Under the pieces are notes generated by a model. That model searched no databases and was not told the origin of the DNA. It saw nothing but the letters and a program-made list of their open reading frames with translations. 64,000 nucleotides of DNA from Herpomyces periplanetae. Taxonomy: Eukaryota > Ascomycota > Laboulbeniomycetes > Herpomycetales > Herpomycetaceae. The position numbers and the translations under genes are program-made. The first letter of the stretch is position 1. Each line of letters begins with the position of its first letter. The DNA lies in the NCBI GenBank assembly GCA_009733715.1, contig WMKJ01000058.1, positions 21,072 to 85,071 on the forward strand, given 5' to 3'. Of this stretch, positions 1-10,158 are shown one piece after another.

Positions 1-553
1 GGCTGGCTCTCCCACCCCAGCCGCGGATAACGTGACCCGCACGTATGTATCGTCACGTGTGACAACTCTTTCATCTTGTCTTGAAGTTTTGTGTGGATGG
101 CAATGAAAATGTTCGCAAAAATGTTTTATTTCATCGTGGTAGAGAGTTTCACAATAGTTGTTACTTTCACCGCTGCCTTTTTATTTTAAAGCATCTATAT
201 ATATATATTTACCAACTTACACTTCACTATCATTGTCTTCTATTGTTATTTTTTATGCTACATTAATTTTGTTCTCGGCTTATTCTACACCCTTGTCATT
301 CGCGTACAATCACAATATACTTGAACTTTTGCACCGAATTCAACCTAATACTTTGCTATTATCTTTTTTTGGGCTTCGTTCGACTCATCTTCCACCATTT
401 GCGCGGTTTTATTTGTTCTTTTCGAATTGGCAAAGGGAAAGTGTACTTAATCCCGTTATTACATCACTATTTATCTCTACGTGTTTCCCTTATAACTTTC
501 ATCGTACAATAGAGTGAAGCTGTAAACGACATTTGAACATTACACCCGTCAAG
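1..553. other. Upstream region of VPS13
   Basis: No gene is visible. A CACGTG site lies at 54-59 and a short TA repeat near 195-210. The last 300 bases are T/C-rich, as expected of a fungal promoter and 5' leader. Short reading frames here have no recognisable protein character. Confidence 0.6.
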
Positions 554-3500
554 ATGTTTGAAGGCTTATTAGCCAATTTATTAAATCGCTTTCTGGGTCT
601 TTATATACGAAACTTTGATGCTAAACAGTTAAACATTGGAATATGGTCAGGTGATGTACAACTTCGTGATTTGCAATTGCGTCGTGAAGCTTTAGATCAA
701 TTACGCCTACCTTTGAACGTTATTGGTGGTCACATTGGTCAGTTAACTTTACAAATATCTTGGGCCAACTTACGAAACCGACCCGTACAAATACGTATAC
801 AAGATGTATTTTTACTTGTTACCACGAGAATTGATGCCCCTTACGATGCTGATGACGAGGAGGCTCGAGCTCATGCCGTTAAAATGAAACGTTTGGATAA
901 CGCTGAATTACTCAAAGAACGTTCACTAAATGATAGCGTTTCCAGTGTTGAACAGCAACAGTCTCAAAGTTTCGCTGCGAGTCTAGCCACTGCCATTGTC
1001 GATAATATCCAGGTTTCCGTTTCCAATATTCACGTTCGTTATGAGGACGCTATTTCATGTCCTGGGCATCCCTTCGCTCTTGGTATAACCCTTGATAACT
1101 TTAATATCGCCAGTACCGATGATAACTGGTTTCCCACATTTATTCAAAGTGCTTCAAACATTATGCATAAACTTATCAGTTTGGAATCCCTTTCAATTTA
1201 TTGGGACACCGACGCAAGCCTATTAAGCTCTGGTGGGTCGTCGGATGAGGATGATAAATTAACTTCTTCGCCTACATCAACCAATACTGTGTCTGGGGAT
1301 AAAACATCATCAGATGTTGACTCATCACTTCTCGAAACGTTGCGTAACCTTTCGCTTGATCGTGAAAAGCAGAGTGGCGCTGAACATACCTATCTCCTTA
1401 CCCCTATAACTGGTCATGCGGGTTTTGAAATATGCAAAGTCAGACAGGCTGGTCGTGCCCGATTGAAGACGGAATTAATTTTTGATGAAATTGGCTTTGT
1501 TCTCAAGGACACACAGTATCGAGACGCACTAATGTTAATTGACTCTTTACACTATTTCAATCGCCATCAAAAATTTCGCAAGTTTGCCCCCCCGAAACGA
1601 CCGTTGGAAGATCCTGCCGCTTGGATGCGTTTCGTAATTCGGGTGGTCTTAGATCGAGTTCACGAAAAACATCGTCGTTGGTCGTGGGATTATTTTCGTG
1701 AAAGACGTGATGCTCGTCGTCGTTACGTTGATATTTGTATGAAACGAAAACGTGGTTTGGTCTTAAATGCCGAAGAAGAGGCAGATGCTGATGCTATAGA
1801 ACGACGTTACTCGTATGAGGATCTTAGCTTTTGGCGATCATTAGCACGGTATACATTAAAGAAGGAAAATAACTGCACTGTTAAACTGGCTCCCAAGCCA
1901 ACTTGGTTTCAGTGGATTCGCGGAGCGGGCATTTCGTCGTCGACTGTATCGAACAATACTCCGGAGGAAGTACCAAGCCAAATGACAGAGGAACAGCGAA
2001 AAAAGTTATACGAAGTTATAGAATGGGATGAAAAACAGAGTTTGACCGATTCAATTGAGACACCACGGGAGCATGTTCAAATTGAAGCAAATATGCAATT
2101 GAAGACGGGAAGTTTAAAATTACAACGTGAATGTGGTAGTGATCAAATTGGTTCGGACATTGTCCAATTACTTTTCGATGTGTTCAAAGCTCAACTCTTA
2201 GTGCACCCGGATTCTTTACTGTTTAACTGCTCGCTGGACGGGCTACGACTATACGATGGGACGACGCCGGGCAGTTTGTTTCCCCAAATTATCTCGTTCA
2301 AGCCACTTCCCGTACCTGATAGCAAACAGGGAACCGACATGCGAAACACTCCTGTTGTGGAACCTGAGACAGAATTGTCAACGGAAGGGTTAGACTTTCC
2401 TGCAGTATTTCACGATGCCCAAGATGAAATGACGAATATTAGTGAGGTTGGCTCGGTTAAACCTTTATTTGAGTTAACGGTGGAAAAAAATCCTCTTGAT
2501 AATGATGCAGACACAGCGTTAACGATGAAATTGCGTGGCATGGAAATTGTGTATAATCGACAGTTTGTGGAAGAGGTTTACCGATTTTTCGAACCACCAG
2601 AAAGACACATGGAATCTATTGGAGCTTTAATAGAAACAGCAGAGGCAACGGTTGAAGGCCTCCGAATGTTCACACGAGCAGGGCTAGAATTTGCTTTGGA
2701 AGAGCATAAAACTGTTGACGCTCGGTTAGATGTCCAAGCACCACTTATTATAATACCGGATAGCGTACTGGAGAAGAGCTCACAGTGCCTAATTATTGAT
2801 GCTGGCCATGTTAACTTACGCAGTAAATTAGCGGACAAACAAACGTTACAAGAAGTACAAAATAAGCAAAAAAAAGTGTATACGGAAGGAGACTATCAAC
2901 GTTTAGAAGAGCTGATGTACGATAAATTTTTGATAAAAGTGGAATCTATACAAGTTTTATTAGGAACATCAGTTGAAGATACACGGCGAGCACTTTGTGG
3001 AAATGATCGAGTGGAATGGAGAATAATAGATAGAATTGACATGGACTTTACATTTGACGTGTGCATCATACAAAAAGTGTCTGATTTGACGAAGTGTCGA
3101 GTTGCAGGGCATTTACCCATGCTTCATGTTTGCATGTCGGATCGCAAGCTGAAAGATTTGATACAATTGGCTGAGAGCGCAGCACCGGTATTCGCAAGAA
3201 ATGAAATTTCGGCGAATATTAAAGATGATGAGGAAGGGAGTGGGCAGAGTGACGGGGAGCCAAGGCGAGATGATAGTATTATTGGGCAAGGGGGATTTTG
3301 GGGAGGTGATGAAATTTCACTTATTTCAGCCGAGGAAGAGGGAGATGGTAGGGAGAGTAGCCCAAGTAAAAGTAGCATTGACGGCATGGACAATAGGATT
3401 AACGGGCATTCAAAGGGACGTTTAAGTCAAGGGATACTAGACGTTACATTTACAGCGGACAAGTTACAAGGTTCTGTATTCCGTGAGAATGAGCATGAAC

Positions 3501-6500
3501 AAAAATTAATGGCGGAACTTGTTGCGGAGCGATTTGTACTTAAAACCGTTGTACGAGAGTTTGATACAGGAACGGAAGTACGATTGGGTAGTTTTACAAT
3601 ACGGGATTGTTTAGAACCTGTAAGAACATCGGGGGATTTAGGCAACATTGTTTGGTCGGAGACCAAAGGACACATAGATGAACCGTCAGGGGATCTCTTG
3701 CAGATTAACTTGGTATGGGTTAGTAGTAGTTCACCCGAACTGGGGGGACGATATGAGGGAGTTAATATACACTTGGATGTTACAGTGTCGACGATATACG
3801 TAGTGTTTACAAGTCAAACGGTATTAACTTTATACGATTTTATACTGAAGACGTTTACAGAAGTGAATACACGGGATTTAGATATGGGGCGCAAGTTAAT
3901 TCCTCGTAGTAAAATTAACGAAGTGGGAGATGAGAGGGTTAGGAAGAATGGGGAATGGAAAATTCGAGTTAAAGCAGTTTTGAAAGAGATTGGAATAATC
4001 TTGAATGATGATGGGCAACGTTTAGCTACACTACGATTAAGTTCAGCGGATGTTAATTTCTTTTGGTGTAGCTATGGTATGGAATTGAGATCTAGACTGG
4101 GTAACCTGTCACTGGTAAATGATATGAATGGTGTTGAAGGTACAGCAGAGGGCGATGGTAGATTTAGACAGCTAATATGCATACAAGGGGAAGAATTGGC
4201 TGACATTCGGTATGAAGCGAATAGTGGACAAGATGGGAATTGGGACAGTAAAGTGTACCTACGGGCAGGATCGGTGAAGTGTCACTTTGTAAGTGAAGCG
4301 ATTCAGCGGATTGTGGAATTTTTGGTGAGATTTGGACGGATGCAAGCGTTATTGAATGCAGCGAGAATGGCAGCCGTGCATGGGGCAAGTCATATGCAAG
4401 AAGGGGCTAGTCGATTACTCTTTGACCTAGTGATACGGACACCGATAGTTGTGTTTCCGGATGTTAAGGAAGGGCAGAATGGAATGGTAAAGAGTTGCTT
4501 GACATTGTACGTGGGAGAGATATTTGCACGAAATCGCCTTGAACATCACAATGAAGCTGAACCGACTAGTATGGTTAATCGGGTTGAAGCTGGTGTACGG
4601 AATACAAGAGCAGTTTGGCATGGACGAGTGTGGAAAGAAGTTGAGACGATGGAAATGTTGAAAAAGGTTGATGTTAACTTTGATATTAAGTATGAGATTA
4701 GGGGGGAAGGGATAATTGATGTGAAGGGAAGTGTATCGAATGCGAATTTGCGAATAGCACCGGTTCAGGCACGATTTATCATGGAATTGCTGGTCAATGT
4801 TCCGGGGGCACTACTCTTGGGGGGTAAGAATGGAGAGCCTAAGGAAGAGGATAAAGAAGAGAAGAAGGATGAAATTGGGCGGGTTACGATGCGAGTAGGA
4901 TCAGTTATGGGACAAGCGGGAATTGAGTTATTGGAGAGGAATGAAAGTTTGGCGAAATTTTCTCTGAATAAAATAGAAATAGTTTATGAAATGCACGAAG
5001 ATGGCAAGCATAGTGTGGATTACTGGATTGGATGGTATATGATTGAAGATACGCGACCACAGGGTATTAATAAATTTCGGCGGGTTATGCGAGTGGAAGA
5101 TGAGGGAGATAGTCGACAATTTAAGGGCAAAGTGGAGTATGATGATGGTGGAATAGTGTGCGATGTAGAGGTGACAAATCCGCGGGTGATATTCGCTATG
5201 GATCATTTGTATGGATTATGGAGGTATTATTATGATGTGATGTGGGGAGTTGGTAAAGAGGATGGAAGTAAAGTTGTGAGGATTGAAGGAGGAGGATGGG
5301 ACGTTTGGGTACGAGTTAAGATTGATAAGGGAGAAATGGCGGTACTTGATAATCCAGCGATGGAAAATACGGAGGCAATTGTACTGCGAAGTGAGTTTAT
5401 GGAGGTTGAGTGGAAGGGGAGTAAAGGAAGGTTGCAAATGGAAAAGGTTGGCATGTTTTTATGTCGAATTGAAGAGTTTGATAAAACGGGGCAACGAATT
5501 TTGGATGACTTTGGGATTCAAGGGGAGATTGATATGATCGAAGGAGAGGAAAGGAGTTTGTTTAACGTGAGATGGAAGCTTGATACATTAACGATGAGGG
5601 TGTCTTTGAGGGATATTTTATTGGCGATGCAGATTGCTAATCGGGCGAGTGAAATTGTGGGAAATAGTGGAGTTTATGGGGAAGGCGAGAGTGCCATGGA
5701 TGGTAAAGAGGGAAGAATGGTGGAAGGAAATGGAACTGGCATGGGAGAGGGAGAAGAGGGGGAGGAAGAAATGAGGGTGGAAATAGATGGGTTAAGAGCA
5801 GCAGTCATGGGAGATTCACATGAATTAGCCATGATGGATGTGTGTACGAAAAAGTTTTGCGTACAAGTGATGAATTGGCGGGGTGGAGGGATCCGGGTTG
5901 AAACAGGGATAGACATGTGGATAAACGTATTTAGCTTTTCCAAATCTGCGTGGGAACCGTTAATGGAAGCGTGGCATGTGGAAGTGAAGGGATGGAAGCG
6001 TGAGGAGCAAAATGGAGAAATAGTGATGGATATTTATTCGGATAAAGTAATGGAGGTTACGATTACGAATGAAATGGTTGAATTGGGAATTAAAACTATG
6101 ATGTGGTGGCAAAGGATGGACAAAGGATTGCTAACGAAACCACGAGGATCGGGGAAACCGTTTAAACTACAAAATTGGACGGGTTATGACATGAAGGTAT
6201 GGAGTAGTAATTCGGGGGAAAAAGATCGAAAAGCTATTGGGATTAAGGATGGAGAAGAGATGGAATGGGAGTTTGGAGAGGGAAGAAGGTGGGGGGGGGA
6301 GAGAATAAGGAATTCAGAGGGAACGGGGGTGTTGGGAACGGAATTGAAGGAGAGTGGATTTAGGAAAGTAGAGCGAATTTGCCTGGGGGGCGAAGGGAAA
6401 AAGTTGTATAGATTGGAGGGATTGGATTGTGGAAAAGTTCAACATTATATGTTGGTTGAAAATATTCTGGGAGAGGATAATGTTAAACGAGTAACATTTG

Positions 6501-9500
6501 AATCACCGTTAAGGGTAGAGAATAAGACGGGGCATGAGATTGAAATTGGAGTATTGAATGAACAAGAAGGTTTACTGGTACGTATAGTGAGAATAAAATC
6601 AAATGAGGAGAGGAGTTTACCAGTTGGACAAGCTACGTATTCAGGAAAGATGGTGATACGATGGTATAAAGGGAAGGGGAAGTTTGGATGGAGTACAGCG
6701 TATTTTTCATGGAGGGATTTAGTGAAAGTTGAACAGAGGGTTGAATGTGAAGAATGTGGAGAGGGAGTTTTAGGGGAGGGGAATGCAAGGTTCTTTTATC
6801 AATTATGCGGAGTTAAAGAAGGGGGGTGTATAGAGTATCCGTATATGAGAATACAAGTATGGGCGCCGTTGAAGATGGAGAATATGTTACCGTATGATAT
6901 TGAAGTTACGGTCTATGATAAACAATCACAATGGAGAGAAAAACGGGAGATTATTGGATATGGAGGAGTAGTTTGGATGCATTCAGTTGATGTTAAACAT
7001 TTGATAATGATACAAGTTAACATTAAAAGTATTAGGTATAGACAAAGTCAATTTGCGGTTATTAATGAGGGAGAAAATGGTAGATTGGATGACAATATGG
7101 AAGTGGATTCATTGATCAAAGTTTTAGATATTGAAGGGGGAAAATTGGGAATAAATTTACAATATGATGAACTAGCAAGGGAAAGTGGAGGTTTGCATAT
7201 ACGATTATTTGCATCGTTTATCATAATTAACAAGACTGGATATACGCTTGAGATCCGAAATAAGAGTAATTCAGCAGTAACAGTAGTAGGGAAAGATGAA
7301 CAAACTGTGATGATAGGGGAAGGGGAAGAGAATGCGAATGAAAGGTGGTTAGTTCGGATTGAAGGGTCAAAATGGAGTAGTAGTGAGAATTGGATGGCGT
7401 TTGGAGGATGTTGGGAGACAAGAGTAGAGAGTGAGCAAGGATTGGAAGAGATGAGATTTTCCGTGAGTATTGGAGAAATGGAGGATTCAAGGATAAAGTA
7501 TTCAAGAGCTGTATTAATTGAACCAAGATTAAGCGTGCGAAATAATCTTGAGAGTGTATTATGGATAAGACAAACCGGGAGTACGAGGATATGGAAAGTG
7601 AATTCACGGGAAGAGAGTGGAGTACAATGGATCAGACAATGTGAAAAGTTGGAATTATCAATTAGTTTAGGGGGAGGGAATTGGACCAGAGGCTTTGAAA
7701 TGGAGAATGTTGGACTTTTATACGTTAAAGTTGAAGAAGATTGCCCGGAAGAAGTAGAAGCGCAATCGGGAACGAAACCTCCCTCGGCATCCTCCACTCG
7801 GCCCCATCCTCGGCTCCTCCGCGTCGAAAGCCGAATCGAACTCCGCCGAATCGTCCTCGACATCACCGACTCCAGCCACACCTGGCCCTACGCAATCCAC
7901 AATACATCAAGCCACACCGTCGTCTTCTACCAGAAACCAGACACCGCCACCCACGCCAAGCTCCTGCGGTACCGCTTACCTCAGCACTCGGCGATGCCGT
8001 TTTCGTGGGATTATCCCGCGGAGAAACTCCGGGTGTTGGTGGTGACGTGTGGAGGGATGCGGTGTGACGTCATGCTGGATGAGATAGGGTCGACTTGTGT
8101 ATTGGGACCGGCAGCCGGGGCTCCTCCCGCCGATGGTTCGGCCCATCGTCATATCATTCGTGGGGAAGTCCTGGTTCGTGATTCTGCCATCGTTCTTCTT
8201 CTATCAGATATTAAACTTCCTCCTCCTTCGTCTTCCCTCTCCTGTCTTCCTTCTACCCCTACTCCGCCAAAACTCTTTTCGCTAAACTTGTCTATAAAAG
8301 GTATCGCTGCAAGCCTCGTCGATAATGCCATTCTTCAAGAAATTCTCTACTTCAGTCTCTCGGATATCTCTTTATCATACAATATCTTTCCCCGCCATGA
8401 AACGTACCTTTTATCCATTGATCAATTTCAATTGGACAATCAACTATTTTCCCCCATCTTTCCCATCGTTCTATACCCAACCTCATCTTCCTCTTCTCCC
8501 TCCTCTTCCTCCAACAACCCTTCTACCACTAACCGTCCCCTCCTCGAATTGTCCCTCGCTCGCATCAAATCTAAAATTCAAGCCCAGTTCATCCACGTTA
8601 AACAACTCTCTCTGCGCTTTCAACCAATTTCAATTGAACTTGATGAAGACTTTATCTTTTCCCTTTTTCAATTCACCCGTGGTCCTCTTCAATTTTGGCT
8701 AGACTACCAAGCTAAACTTGCTCGTCCCCTGGCATCCGATTCCCTACTCAACCAAATATTCTTCTTCGAATACCTAAAAATTTATACAGTTCAAGTACAC
8801 TTTTCGTTCGTCCGCACAGATCGTATCAATTCTATACATCATCATCACCCTCTTGCTTCCCCTTCTAACCCTTTCTTCCTCCTTCTTTTAAACATCCTCA
8901 CCATGTCAATCGGAAACGTTAATAATGCTCGCATCCGTTACAATCCTCTTATCCTACAAAATATACGCATATCCTTATCATCTCTATATGCTAACGTTAA
9001 ATCTCATTACTTTGCCGAAACTTTCCGTCAAGTCTACCTTTTACTAGGTTCCGCTGATTTCTTAGGAAATCCCGTTGGTCTCTTCCAAACCGTGGGCTCG
9101 GGTCTTTTCGATATCCTCTATCAGCCCTACCACAACTCTATTGTTAATCATCGACCTCGTGAGCTTGGGGTTGACATTGCAAAAGGAGCCTCCAGTTTTG
9201 TTAAAAAAAGTGTATACGGCCTCAGTGATAGTATGGCAAAGATAACCAACAGCTTTAGCAAAGGCTTAGCCGTTGCAACCCTGGATAAAGACTTTCAAAA
9301 CCAACGTACCATTAATCGTGTTCACAATCGTCCAAAACATGCTTTGACCGCCCTCGCTAGTGGTGGAAATGTACTAGCCAATAGTGTTCTGAGTGGTATC
9401 GAAGGTTTAGCTCGTCATCCTATTCAAGGTGCCCAAAAAGACGGTGTCTCGGGTTTTATGAAAGGTGTAGGCAAGGGAGTTTTGGGTCTGGCTACTAAAC

Positions 9501-10000
9501 CTGCCATTGGTGCCTTTGATTTAGCCTCTACCATGGCCGAAGGTGTTCGCAATACTACTACCGTTTTCGATCATGATGATACTGCTTTGCATCGTAGACG
9601 TGTACCGCGTTTCATAGATCAAGATCGTATTGTTCGACCCTACAATCCCCGTTCCGCCTACGGTCAACTTTCTCTTAAATCCCTCGATAATGGCAAATTT
9701 GCTTCTCAAGCGTACCTTTCCCATCTTGATCTGTCCGATTTAAACACTACCATTTTTATAACTTACGAAGCTATTATTTCCGCTCGTACCAAACGTCTCA
9801 CTAGTCAATGGGTCTTACCCCTTAGCCATATTCATACTATCACCAAACAGGTTGACGGTATTAATATTCAGTTAAAAGGTAGTGCCGCCGGTCCCTTCAT
9901 CCCCGTCCACAGTAATATACTAAAGAATTGGCTCTACGACCAAATTTCTGTTGCCGTGCGCGCATTTAATGATCGACTTGACGAGCAGGCTCCTCCTTGA
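554..10000 (+). CDS. VPS13: VPS13 bridge-like lipid transfer protein
   Basis: Very large intronless gene (3,148 aa) for the bulk lipid-transfer protein that bridges organelle membranes. The ATG at 554 is preferred over the in-frame codon at 533 because the family begins with the chorein motif seen here (MFEGLLANLLNRFLG). Residues 1-115 are the chorein domain. Roughly 1860-2480 is the VAB adaptor-binding module; six repeats can be seen, each with an Asn-centred motif (NWTG, NKTG, NMLPY, NKTG, NNLE, NTSS). A C-terminal ATG2-like helical region (about 2830-2960, with LGNPVGLFQTVGSG) and a PH-like domain (about 3035-3140) follow. Length and order match fungal Vps13. The base composition of the coding strand switches from G-rich to C-rich near 7,740-8,150 although the frame stays open. 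Family assignment is secure. Confidence 0.97.
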   Translation: MFEGLLANLLNRFLGLYIRNFDAKQLNIGIWSGDVQLRDLQLRREALDQLRLPLNVIGGHIGQLTLQISWANLRNRPVQIRIQDVFLLVTTRIDAPYDADDEEARAHAVKMKRLDNAELLKERSLNDSVSSVEQQQSQSFAASLATAIVDNIQVSVSNIHVRYEDAISCPGHPFALGITLDNFNIASTDDNWFPTFIQSASNIMHKLISLESLSIYWDTDASLLSSGGSSDEDDKLTSSPTSTNTVSGDKTSSDVDSSLLETLRNLSLDREKQSGAEHTYLLTPITGHAGFEICKVRQAGRARLKTELIFDEIGFVLKDTQYRDALMLIDSLHYFNRHQKFRKFAPPKRPLEDPAAWMRFVIRVVLDRVHEKHRRWSWDYFRERRDARRRYVDICMKRKRGLVLNAEEEADADAIERRYSYEDLSFWRSLARYTLKKENNCTVKLAPKPTWFQWIRGAGISSSTVSNNTPEEVPSQMTEEQRKKLYEVIEWDEKQSLTDSIETPREHVQIEANMQLKTGSLKLQRECGSDQIGSDIVQLLFDVFKAQLLVHPDSLLFNCSLDGLRLYDGTTPGSLFPQIISFKPLPVPDSKQGTDMRNTPVVEPETELSTEGLDFPAVFHDAQDEMTNISEVGSVKPLFELTVEKNPLDNDADTALTMKLRGMEIVYNRQFVEEVYRFFEPPERHMESIGALIETAEATVEGLRMFTRAGLEFALEEHKTVDARLDVQAPLIIIPDSVLEKSSQCLIIDAGHVNLRSKLADKQTLQEVQNKQKKVYTEGDYQRLEELMYDKFLIKVESIQVLLGTSVEDTRRALCGNDRVEWRIIDRIDMDFTFDVCIIQKVSDLTKCRVAGHLPMLHVCMSDRKLKDLIQLAESAAPVFARNEISANIKDDEEGSGQSDGEPRRDDSIIGQGGFWGGDEISLISAEEEGDGRESSPSKSSIDGMDNRINGHSKGRLSQGILDVTFTADKLQGSVFRENEHEQKLMAELVAERFVLKTVVREFDTGTEVRLGSFTIRDCLEPVRTSGDLGNIVWSETKGHIDEPSGDLLQINLVWVSSSSPELGGRYEGVNIHLDVTVSTIYVVFTSQTVLTLYDFILKTFTEVNTRDLDMGRKLIPRSKINEVGDERVRKNGEWKIRVKAVLKEIGIILNDDGQRLATLRLSSADVNFFWCSYGMELRSRLGNLSLVNDMNGVEGTAEGDGRFRQLICIQGEELADIRYEANSGQDGNWDSKVYLRAGSVKCHFVSEAIQRIVEFLVRFGRMQALLNAARMAAVHGASHMQEGASRLLFDLVIRTPIVVFPDVKEGQNGMVKSCLTLYVGEIFARNRLEHHNEAEPTSMVNRVEAGVRNTRAVWHGRVWKEVETMEMLKKVDVNFDIKYEIRGEGIIDVKGSVSNANLRIAPVQARFIMELLVNVPGALLLGGKNGEPKEEDKEEKKDEIGRVTMRVGSVMGQAGIELLERNESLAKFSLNKIEIVYEMHEDGKHSVDYWIGWYMIEDTRPQGINKFRRVMRVEDEGDSRQFKGKVEYDDGGIVCDVEVTNPRVIFAMDHLYGLWRYYYDVMWGVGKEDGSKVVRIEGGGWDVWVRVKIDKGEMAVLDNPAMENTEAIVLRSEFMEVEWKGSKGRLQMEKVGMFLCRIEEFDKTGQRILDDFGIQGEIDMIEGEERSLFNVRWKLDTLTMRVSLRDILLAMQIANRASEIVGNSGVYGEGESAMDGKEGRMVEGNGTGMGEGEEGEEEMRVEIDGLRAAVMGDSHELAMMDVCTKKFCVQVMNWRGGGIRVETGIDMWINVFSFSKSAWEPLMEAWHVEVKGWKREEQNGEIVMDIYSDKVMEVTITNEMVELGIKTMMWWQRMDKGLLTKPRGSGKPFKLQNWTGYDMKVWSSNSGEKDRKAIGIKDGEEMEWEFGEGRRWGGERIRNSEGTGVLGTELKESGFRKVERICLGGEGKKLYRLEGLDCGKVQHYMLVENILGEDNVKRVTFESPLRVENKTGHEIEIGVLNEQEGLLVRIVRIKSNEERSLPVGQATYSGKMVIRWYKGKGKFGWSTAYFSWRDLVKVEQRVECEECGEGVLGEGNARFFYQLCGVKEGGCIEYPYMRIQVWAPLKMENMLPYDIEVTVYDKQSQWREKREIIGYGGVVWMHSVDVKHLIMIQVNIKSIRYRQSQFAVINEGENGRLDDNMEVDSLIKVLDIEGGKLGINLQYDELARESGGLHIRLFASFIIINKTGYTLEIRNKSNSAVTVVGKDEQTVMIGEGEENANERWLVRIEGSKWSSSENWMAFGGCWETRVESEQGLEEMRFSVSIGEMEDSRIKYSRAVLIEPRLSVRNNLESVLWIRQTGSTRIWKVNSREESGVQWIRQCEKLELSISLGGGNWTRGFEMENVGLLYVKVEEDCPEEVEAQSGTKPPSASSTRPHPRLLRVESRIELRRIVLDITDSSHTWPYAIHNTSSHTVVFYQKPDTATHAKLLRYRLPQHSAMPFSWDYPAEKLRVLVVTCGGMRCDVMLDEIGSTCVLGPAAGAPPADGSAHRHIIRGEVLVRDSAIVLLLSDIKLPPPSSSLSCLPSTPTPPKLFSLNLSIKGIAASLVDNAILQEILYFSLSDISLSYNIFPRHETYLLSIDQFQLDNQLFSPIFPIVLYPTSSSSSPSSSSNNPSTTNRPLLELSLARIKSKIQAQFIHVKQLSLRFQPISIELDEDFIFSLFQFTRGPLQFWLDYQAKLARPLASDSLLNQIFFFEYLKIYTVQVHFSFVRTDRINSIHHHHPLASPSNPFFLLLLNILTMSIGNVNNARIRYNPLILQNIRISLSSLYANVKSHYFAETFRQVYLLLGSADFLGNPVGLFQTVGSGLFDILYQPYHNSIVNHRPRELGVDIAKGASSFVKKSVYGLSDSMAKITNSFSKGLAVATLDKDFQNQRTINRVHNRPKHALTALASGGNVLANSVLSGIEGLARHPIQGAQKDGVSGFMKGVGKGVLGLATKPAIGAFDLASTMAEGVRNTTTVFDHDDTALHRRRVPRFIDQDRIVRPYNPRSAYGQLSLKSLDNGKFASQAYLSHLDLSDLNTTIFITYEAIISARTKRLTSQWVLPLSHIHTITKQVDGINIQLKGSAAGPFIPVHSNILKNWLYDQISVAVRAFNDRLDEQAPP

Positions 10001-10158
10001 ATTCCTTCTTCATTGGTGTATATAATGTTTAGATGCGAGTGTCAGTGTGTATATATGCCGCATGATACTGTATTATTACAAGAAGTAGACAAGCGTGTGC
10101 GAATTTGCAAAACTACGCCCAGCCAATTTGAACAAACTACTCTCTTCCGCCGTCAACA

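Noticed and set aside
7048-7881. Long antisense frame (277 codons) opposite VPS13
   Set aside because: Shadow of the strongly skewed composition of VPS13; Ser/Leu/Pro-rich without domain.
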